Assembly (NCBI GenBank): GCA_922989275.2
Contig: OV277870.1
Location: forward strand, 29,780,742-29,844,741
Length of the DNA: 64,000 bases
Reading direction: 5' to 3'
Origin: Gari tellinella
Lineage: Eukaryota; Mollusca; Bivalvia; Cardiida; Psammobiidae
The notes under the pieces were generated by a model. It saw only the letters and a list, made by a program, of their open reading frames with translations. It did no database searches and was not told the DNA's origin. Position numbers and translations under genes: made by a program. Below are positions 57,151-64,000 of this stretch, piece after piece (the stretch's first letter is position 1; every line of letters begins with the position of its first letter).

Positions 57151-58415
57151 GTCGGCTAGGTTTCTGTCAATGTGTGAGAGCTGAGTTCTTTGTCTAAAAA
57201 AGCCTCATTATCTTCATCAGATGACGATATGTCAATTGGAGTGTTTGTTCTCGGATGTAAAGGTCGTCTGTATTCAGTGTTGTCTCTGTAATATTTGGCT
57301 CCTTGGTTCCTTCGTTTCCTTCTCGGCACGGTCTCCCATTCTGTGTTCTGTCGGTTGTTTGCCCTACGCTCCCATTCTGTGTTCTCTCGGTTGTTTGACC
57401 TAGGTTCTCATTCTGTGTTATGTGCGGTGGTTGATCTTGACTCCCATGCTGTGTTCCGTTGATTGTTTGACCTAAGTTCCCAAATTTATTCGTCTGTCGT
57501 TAGATCTAGGTCTATTGTTGTTTGGTGGTTCATTTAGTTCAGGTGATTGGTTTCTGTATCTTCAGAATCTATCGGCAAATAATCCGTGTTGCTCGATTTC
57601 CTGTTTTATGAAGAAAAAAAGGCGATATATCTTTGTGACGTTCTTGAAAGTTTTTTTCATAATCATTCAGCCAAATTGTGTTGTTTTTTCTCCATCGTCT
57701 TCCTGAAATTGTCTCATTCCGTTCAGTTTCTTCTCCACATTTCAAGTAGACATGTCCTTGTTGGTCCCCTACTCTTCTGTTTGATTATTTCACCCAGGTC
57801 CTTGTCGATGTTTTGTATTTGTCCTTATGTTGTTGGGCTCAATTTCAAGTTTGAAATCGATCAAAGTGGCTTCCTCTCTGGTTTTTCGTTGAGCCGCGTG
57901 TTCATTAATAAAGGCTTTCTTTTGAAGATGTTTTAGAATCACAATGTTTTCTTTCTCAATCCAGTTCTTGTACGTTTTAAAATGTCCCTTGTTTTTTTAT
58001 CATTCCCCAATAAGTTTACTTTCGTTTGTGAAGTTTAAATTCCCACACTTTATCAAGTTTATGCTTTATCCGCAGTGCTTCATCTTCGTTGAATGCAGTT
58101 GGACCAACTTGTGGTTGCTCTTCTTGTCTTGTCGATATCTTGTCGCCCATCTTTCCAAATGTCTCGGTAAAGTTTGTTAAAACAGTAGATATTTGATCTG
58201 ATGTATCGGTAGTGTTACTTTTTTTGTTGCGCATTAACAGTTTCAGTTAATGTTTCGATAGCTTTTAATATAGAAGTAAGCTTTCTACTTATCTCTGAGA
58301 GTTTTCTCCCTTCCCTTTCCTCCGGCGGCGTGCTTGAAGCTTGCGAAGACATCGAAGCGTCCTCGTTCTTTCCTTTTTGTGGCATGCACCGTCTCTTGTG
58401 CGGGAAGGTGCACAA
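57151..58415 (-). pseudogene. Penelope-like element: N-terminal region with GQTxxRTQNGS repeats
   Basis: 58415-58215 (MPQKGKNEDASMSSQASSTP...) runs, after a frameshift, into 58234-58016 (ISTVLTNFTETFGKMGDKIS ... RIKHKLDKVWEFKL), consistent with a Penelope N-terminal coiled segment. At 57335-57490 a short tandem repeat of about 42 bp encodes GQTTERTQNGS-like units, probably a disordered spacer. Confidence 0.6.
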
Positions 58416-58514
58416 TAAAAAAGGAAAAGATCCGGCTCAAGAAATAGATAAATCGGAAAAATTAAATAAATGACTTCACATGCCTTTACATATGGATCTA
58501 GTTACATATTGTAT

Positions 58515-58557
58515 TCATTTCCCTGATGAGTAATGAACGAAACGCGTCGGGAAATAA
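58515..58557 (+). ncRNA. Hammerhead-ribozyme-like motif
   Basis: The core fits the hammerhead consensus. CTGATGA lies at 58523-58529. Stem II is a short GT/AC pair set around AATGA. GAAA is at 58539-58542. Stem III is a two-pair ACGCGT, self-complementary, and the cleavage position is C at 58548 (GTC). Stem I pairs TTTCC with GGGAA (one G-T). Such minimal hammerheads with tiny stem III are known in Penelope-like elements. Here it is on the plus strand, while the main element is on the minus strand; it may belong to a second, plus-strand copy (see 59540). Confidence 0.55.
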
Positions 58558-58574
58558 AAGTTACAAACAACTCA

Positions 58575-59420
58575 AACAAATTGGTCAGAACGTGTATGAC
58601 CATAATATCTCGGTCAAGTTTGATAACCAGCAAGATTGCCCTAGACATTCAAGAGTTATGCCCCTTTTTTCGACAAAAACGGGCATTTTAGTTTGTTGGC
58701 TCTCTAACTCAAATAAATTTATTCCAATCCTTTTGAAACTTAGTCAGCATGTGTATGACCATAATATCTCGGACAAGTTTGATAACCAACAAGATTGCCC
58801 CAGACATTCAAGAGCTATGCCCATTTTTTGTCAAAAAACGGGCATATTTTAGTTTGTCCGCTCTCTCACTCAAACAAAATTATTCCAATCCTTTTGAAAC
58901 TTGATCAGCATGTGTATGATTAAAATATCTCGGTCAAGTTTGATAACCAGCAAGATTTCCCTAGATATTCAAAGAGTTATGCCCCATTTTTCGTCAAAAA
59001 CAGGCATTTTTTAGTTTGTCGGCTCTCTAACTCAAACAAATTTATTCCAATCCTTTTGCAACTTTGTCAGCATGTGTATTACCATAATGTCTTGATCAAG
59101 ATCGATAACCAGCAAGATTGCTGTAGACATCCAAGAGTTATGCCCCTTTAACTGTAAAAAAACATGCATTTTTTAGTTTGGCCGCTCTCTTACTCAAACA
59201 AATTTATTCCAATCCTTTCAAAGCTTAATCAGCATGTGTATTACCAAAATATCTCTGTCAAGTTCGAAAACCAGCAAGATTGCCCCAGATATTCAAGAGT
59301 TATGCCCCTTTTTTCGTCAAAAACAGGCATTTTTTTTAGTTTGTCGGCTCTCTAACTCAAAATTTTTTATTCCAATCATTTTGAAACTTTGGTCAGTATA
59401 TGACCCCTAACTTTCAGGGT
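58575..59420 (+). repeat. Tandem repeat of about 155 bp, five to six copies
   Basis: Each unit has gttggctctctaactcaaat,aaatttattccaatcctttt,gaaact, tcagcatgtgtatgaccata,atatctcggtcaagtttgat,aaccagcaagattgcc and ttcaagagttatgcccc. Frames in it (58526-58852, 59164-59355) are translated repeat. The unit resembles a repeat common in bivalve genomes, from recall. Confidence 0.88.
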
Positions 59421-59539
59421 TCTTTCCCTTTTTCCCCTTTTCCTTGATAGGGTTTTAGTATGACTACATTCTAAGATCGATTTGACAGGCGTATAATGTG
59501 CCCGGCTTGCGGTGCTCTTGTTTATTTATATATGTATTA

Positions 59540-59700
59540 AACTATCCATGTATTGGTCAAACTGGAGAAAAACTAAGGTCAAGAAGAACAGTACACTCAC
59601 AACAGATAAGAGACCCTTCAACAAGACAAAATCTATTGCTAAATTCAAACCAGTATTAAATGCTTAATGATTTACCTTCTTTTAAAAGTTTGCAATTATA
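59540..59700 (+). pseudogene. Second Penelope-like fragment (GIY-YIG end)
   Basis: IGQTGEKLRSRRTVHSQQIR,DPSTRQ is clear in one plus-strand frame. It aligns with YIGQTGDMSRNRRTVHAQYI,RDPATRQ of the main copy. It continues with a worn FKSLQLYTSDVRKQE. The element is truncated and inverted relative to the copy at 54863-58448. Confidence 0.75.
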
Positions 59701-59743
59701 TACCTCAGATGTACGTAAACAGGAAGTAACGATGTCGACAATA

Positions 59744-59908
59744 TAGGAATAAACAACATATTTTTGACGTTCATGACGGTATGACTACATTAGCTTCGCA
59801 GGGGGTAAATTTCGTAAACGCCCGAAGGGCGTTTACGTCAAATTTACCCCCCGAAGCTAATGTAGTCACACCGTCATGAGCGGCAAAGAGATGTTGTTTA
59901 TTCCTTAT
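59744..59908. repeat. Long hairpin
   Basis: The arms gacggtatgactacattagc,ttcgcagggggtaaattt and aaatttaccccccgaagcta,atgtagtcacaccgtc are mirrored. The apex is gtaaacgcccgaagggcgtt,tac. The outer parts (acaacatatttttgacg / gcaaagagatgttgt) pair loosely. Confidence 0.85.
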
Positions 59909-59944
59909 ATTTATATTTATATTTTCTGTCTTGTCAATTTAATG

Positions 59945-60240
59945 TGTTTATTGGCCAGATTTGTTTTTTGTATAAGAATGTATCATACACCGGTCAAAGA
60001 GGTTTGATAGATGTAATGTCGATGTAATAGCCATTCCAGTTTCTAAATATGGTGAGAAAGTAGTCCCAACTACATGTACTGTAACTGTATTAAAAAAATC
60101 AGGATTTTTTCCAGTAAACTTTCTCTCTGTGAATGGAAAAGACTTACAAGGCAAACAAATAACAGTGCAACTTGAATATCTATTGCCAAAGCACATTCTA
60201 AAAATACAGGTCGCGGTTGTTTTCTTAACCCATTTACACA
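59945..60240 (+). other. Possible protein relic, unrecognised
   Basis: About 75 codons stay open in one plus frame at about 60025-60240: IAIPVSKYGEKVVPTTCTVT,VLKKSGFFPVNFLSVNGKDL,QGKQITVQLEYLLPKH. It has no start ATG or stop nearby and no recognised family. The composition looks protein-like, but it may be chance. Confidence 0.2.
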
Positions 60241-60479
60241 CATAGCAACGCGATGGCAACGACCTATGTATCACTCCGCTAGTGTCATATGACCGTCGAC
60301 CAATGGGAGCTTAGTGTTAAGTGCCCGGTGTAGTCTATTTGAAGAAGTCCACGAATTGCACGGGGGAAATCCGAACTGGCTAAAACCAGTTTGGAAGTGT
60401 AAGGTTCATCGGCAGAACTTTACAGGGTGAATGTAAATATCCTAACAACGACGTCATGACGTCATGGTACATTAGTTTG

Positions 60480-62240
60480 GTGATATGATGAATGCGTCGC
60501 GCATTATTATACAAACGGAATATCACCACAGTGTGTGATCCGGGGTCTTGTATCAGTCGAGATGGTTGTGTAATTCAGATCTCACGAGAGGCGAAGCCTC
60601 GAGTGTGATCTGGATTACACAACCAACGAGAACTGATACAAGACCCCGGATCACACACTATGGTGATGTTCCTTTTATTATATACCTAAACTGTTTGGGC
60701 CAAGATCTAGATCTATATATTGTTCAACCGAATAATCAAATATACGCATACATGTAGGCCCCTATATGTTAAATATCCTGAGTTCTATGCAAAACTATTT
60801 ATGGAAGTCATGTGACCACGGTGGCACCAATAAATTACGTCATTATTTTATGACGTATTACTTTGTTCTCGATTGAATCCGTTATTTATAAGAAGTGGCG
60901 TTTTGCAAATAACTGTCATTTAAGCGTTTCAGAACACGAGTTGAACTGTTTTAAGCTTTATCCTTTGGAGGAAAACATTAGTAAAAGTGGGTGATGTGGA
61001 TTATTCACGCTTAAAATGGAAATTAACTATTCAAAGTTGACCAATTCTTTTAAAAATAGCATCGGACCTGGAATTCCAAAACGTCACGCGCAACGCTTCT
61101 TTATATTTATAGATCGTGTACAACTTGTGTTGCATAAAAGCAGTGACGTCAACATTGTGTAGCATATATGCCATCTGATACGGATCATCTGATACGGAAA
61201 AAGATTGTATGGCCTGTATTCGCTTGATTTTAGAATAGGTATACATAGTCATAATTATATATTTACATGATACATAATTATACGGAAAGAAGGCTTGCCT
61301 TTTTTCCGTTCTTAAGTAATGCATGATAAAAGTCAAAGGTATTCCAATTCTATTCAATCACTGACAGACTTTGAAAAGTGTTTGATTTGCGCGTGAATAA
61401 TTTCCTCAGAACTAGGCAACTACAAAAACATGGGAGCTGACATCTTGGATGATGACGTCACGGCTTTTACGAAGAGTTGTGCGAGACGTTTCGGAATTCC
61501 CGATTTCGGTGATATTTTTAAACCATTTTAAGAATGAATAACCCACAACACTCACTTGTAATGATTTCCTCCAAATGACAAAATTTCAAACAGTTCAATT
61601 CATACCCTTTAACGCTAAAATGAACGTTATTTGCAAAAAGCTACTTCTCAATCGAACCGATAAAAATAACGGATTACCAATACGTCATCAATATAAATAA
61701 TGACGTCATTATTGGTGGTCATATGACTTCCAAAAATAGTTTCAGATTGCATTATAATACAGGGCTGCCATAAGTTGAAATGAAAAATCCTAAGATTTCC
61801 AAATATGCATTTTTCAAGAGCGATTTTACGAATCGTACCTTTACCCCATAGCCGATTTCTAGTTTTGTTGGCATGTGACTACTTAAAGCAGACTGGAAGT
61901 AAAGCAGAATGCGCCTTATGGCGCATTCTGCTTTACTTTCAGCCTGCTTTAAGCTACCATAACCTGGGGGAAAATCCGGAGATTTAGAAAGAATCCGGAG
62001 AAATGGCAGCCCTGATAATATAGCTGTACGGAGGAGTTTTAACTTACACGGATGCTTATATCTATTTGATTATTGGGTAACAACATATATAGATCTTGTC
62101 CCAAACAAATTAGGTTTATAATAAAAGTTCGAGTCGGTTGTGTAATCCAGATCTCAGTCACGAGAGGCGTAGCCTCGAGTGAGATCTGGAATACACAACG
62201 AACTGATACAAGAGCGCTGATCACACACTGGCGATAGATC
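60480..62240. mobile_element. Large foldback element with nested insertion
   Basis: The left part (60500-61010) and right part (61540-62240) are inverted copies. For example, gttatttataagaagtggcg,ttttgcaaataac is mirrored near 61630, and aagtcatgtgaccacggtgg near 61720. Each arm holds a hairpin at its outer side: 60541-60660 (ggttgtgtaattcagatctc,acgagaggcgaagcctcgag) and 62115-62215 (ggttgtgtaatccagatctc,agtcacgagaggcgtagcct). The right arm is interrupted by the 61761-62017 MITE. No gene. Confidence 0.8.
61761..62017. mobile_element. MITE with CAGGGCTGCCAT ends carrying an M5 hairpin
   Basis: cagggctgccataagttgaa start; ggagaaatggcagccctg end; ATAATA-like flanks. In the middle, 61885-61955 is the M5 hairpin (ttaaagcagactggaagtaa,agcagaatgcgccttatggc,gc... 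mirror). It is nested in the foldback element. Confidence 0.8.
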
Positions 62241-62289
62241 TATTCCGTTTTCATTAGTACAATTTTGCTTTTTTTCCGTCCATAGGCAA

Positions 62290-63140
62290 AGCCTAAATAC
62301 ATATTAATTATACATTAACATGCATAGTCATAACTATACATCTAGATACATTGTCATAATTATACATCTATAAACATAGTTACATGATTGTTACATTGTA
62401 TATCAACATAATTGTTATATACATCTACAAACATAGTCATACTTATACATCAACCCACATGATAGACATGCTAAAATATCAACATACAATAATTAGTTAC
62501 TTGTATTTGTATCTACATACATAGTTATATACATCTACAAACATAGTCATAAGTATACATCTACATGTATAGTTTTAATTAAACATTTACATACAAAGTT
62601 ATAACTATAAACCTACATACAAAGTTATAATTATACATCTACATACATATTCATACTTATACATCTACATATAAAGCTATTATTATACATATACATACAT
62701 TGTTATCATTATACATCTACAAATATAGTTGCAATCATACATCTACAAAGATAGTTATAATTATACACCTACATACATAGTTATAATTATACATCTACAT
62801 TCATAGTTAAAATTATACATCAACATTCATAGTTATACTTATACATCTACATACATATAAAGTGATAATTAAACAGTAACATACATAGTTATAATTATAC
62901 ATCTACATGATGGTTATAATTATACATGTACAAAAGTAGTTATAGATCTAATTATACATCTACATACATAGTCATAATTATACATCTACATACACAGACA
63001 TAATTATACATCTACCTACATAGTTACCTGTATATACATCTATATGCATAGTTATATTTATATACATCTACATGCATATTTAATTAGTTATATACATCTT
63101 CATACATAGTTATAAGTTTACATCTACATGTACCCGGTAT
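62290..63140 (+). repeat. Minisatellite, ACATCTACATACATAGTTATAATTAT
   Basis: About 35 irregular units of 22-26 bp: acatctacatacatagttat,aattat with many single changes. The shared unit also occurs at 54040-54145. No coding content. Confidence 0.92.
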
Positions 63141-63440
63141 ATAGAAGCTACGTTTTCCTGTCACAATTTACAATAATAATAATTTTATTTGTACACATGC
63201 TTTTGAAACATATAATAATGAATATACATAGTGATAAAATTATCAAATTCTAGATTTACTTTACAAAATAGATATCATATTAAAAAGAAAACATGACAAA
63301 TAGTTCAGTTGTTATTTTACGCCGATAGATCCATATAATTTGTATGTGATGGATTGTTTTTAGAAATGAAATGGTGCAACAGGATTGCCCATAAAGTTTT
63401 GTCCATAAAGGACAAAACATTAATTCCAACGGGATCCAAT
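63141..63440. other. AT-rich, nothing recognised
   Basis: No repeat copy from elsewhere in the window and no exon-like frame. Confidence 0.4.
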
Positions 63441-63612
63441 GCAGTAAAACCTTTCTATTACGACCACTAACAAACATGAAGGCTGGTTGATTGTATAAAA
63501 ACAGGTGGAAGCTTTTAAAATGCAGAGCGACAGTAAAACAGAAAGCTCATGAAGGAATGTTTCTGTTTTACTGTAGCATTGGTTTACGCAGTCACCGGTC
63601 GTAAACACTTTG
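63441..63612. repeat. Hairpin element related to the 5-kb transposon end
   Basis: gtaaaacctttctattacga,ccacta matches the outer end of the 4735-10015 transposon (gaacccctctattacgacca on the minus strand near 10010). gacagtaaaacagaaagctc,atgaaggaatgtttctgttt,tactgt is a hairpin like that at 4829-4875. It is a short, internally deleted derivative. Confidence 0.6.
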
Positions 63613-63845
63613 TTATTAATACACTTTAAAATTCGTTAAAGACCGGCCTCATTGGCGAGCTCTGGTGGCGGCCTTATGCGCTAACCAGCGCGAAGAGGAT
63701 TAAGTAAGTAAGTAAAGGGAGATTTTAATGTAATACAACGGTAATACAAAGGTCGCTAAGAGAAAAATACAACGTACGATAGAAGAGAAATTATAGAAAA
63801 GATCCATAGATCTTCAAGACAAACATTGAAAATTTAATAAAAGAT

Positions 63846-63989
63846 AGAAAAAGACAAAAGTTTCAACCCAATGCTTGTGAACAATCTAATACTCAACTCA
63901 AAATCTTTATAACCTTAAATTAATGTTATAAAGATTTTGAGTTAAATAGATTGTTCTCAAGCATTTGATTGAAACTTTTGTCTTTTTCT
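63846..63989. repeat. Long near-perfect hairpin
   Basis: agaaaaagacaaaagtttca,acccaatgcttgtgaacaat,cta is mirrored by tagattgttctcaagcattt,gattgaaacttttgtctttt,tct, with inner arms caaaatctttataac / gttataaagattttg. About 72 bp per arm. It stands at the window edge. Confidence 0.88.
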
Positions 63990-64000
63990 AAATGCTCAGA

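Larger units (their letters stand above)
54863..58448 (-). mobile_element. Penelope-like retroelement, decayed
   Basis: Minus-strand blocks give the complete Penelope order: N-terminal region, reverse transcriptase, then GIY-YIG endonuclease. The frames are broken by shifts and stops, so it is inactive. A 37-bp sequence (atcggaaaaattaaataaat,gacttcacatgccttta) stands at both edges, 54824-54860 and 58452-58488, in the same orientation. It is either a long target duplication or the remains of a pseudo-LTR. Confidence 0.88.

Noticed and set aside
58526..59355. Plus-strand frames with NQQDCPRHSRVMP repeats
   Set aside because: They derive from the 155-bp tandem repeat and break at unit boundaries.
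63640..63700. SINE or tRNA-like piece (gaccggcctcattggcgagc)
   Set aside because: It is GC-rich and structured, but no B-box (GTTCGANNC) is present and no second copy was found in the window.

Overview
The window looks like a lophotrochozoan genome, most probably a bivalve mollusc. It is AT-rich eukaryotic DNA with long introns and very dense repeats. Several interspersed repeats are of types I associate with clam and mussel genomes, for example the CAAGAGTTATGCCCC tandem unit and the gaccta / AAAGCTCACATTG / GGTGAGC unit. The species call is an inference from repeat style and from one conserved animal gene; no marker gene settles it.

One host gene is well supported. It is a synaptotagmin-like gene on the minus strand with five coding exons (26706-26472, 24988-24825, 18856-18341, 12931-12814, 10353-10046). 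Splice sites and phases agree at four junctions; only the exact exon 1 donor is ambiguous between two sites three bases apart. The product would be about 446 residues: a short N terminus, one membrane helix with a cysteine cluster, a linker, then two C2 domains (C2A in exon 3, C2B in exons 4-5). Most calcium-ligand aspartates are missing, so it is probably a calcium-independent member. Introns 1-4 (about 1.5, 6.0, 5.4 and 2.5 kb) are packed with small transposable elements, some within tens of bases of an exon.

The most unusual structure is a 53-bp minisatellite of about 36 copies (22971-24876) running from the 3' end of exon 2 into intron 2. Each unit, read in gene orientation, carries a splice-donor consensus (CAG/GTACGT) and is open in all three frames. 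The second striking pattern is a family of short palindromes (CAAACAG...TGATCAGACGCCGCG and its mirror). The same palindrome sits inside at least four non-autonomous element families with unrelated ends, called M1-M4 here. M5 and M6 are hairpin families with other cores.

Layout. 1-4.7 kb: small hairpin elements. 4.7-10.0 kb: a 5.3-kb transposon with arms of about 1 kb and a decayed gene, ending about 30 bp past the synaptotagmin stop. 10-26.7 kb: the synaptotagmin gene with intronic elements, including a head-to-head 295-bp MITE pair, a TTAGGG-like minisatellite and a SINE. 26.7-43.3 kb: intergenic, almost all repeats. 43.3-44.2 kb: relatively unique DNA with one weak candidate first exon. 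44.8-49.4 kb: tandem repeats and unassigned DNA. 49.9-51.8 kb: a decayed, apparently intron-bearing copy of the protein family seen in the 4.7-10 kb transposon. 52.1-53.8 kb: decayed minus-strand coding DNA with threonine/acidic tandem repeats. 54.9-58.4 kb: a decayed Penelope-like retroelement (RT plus GIY-YIG) flanked by a 37-bp direct repeat, with a hammerhead-ribozyme-like motif beside it. 58.5-64 kb: tandem repeats, a second Penelope fragment, a nested foldback element and a 22-bp-type minisatellite.

Nearly all other short open frames are chance frames in repeats. No rRNA, CRISPR or bacterial-type feature was seen. Element boundaries are read by eye and may be off by tens of bases.
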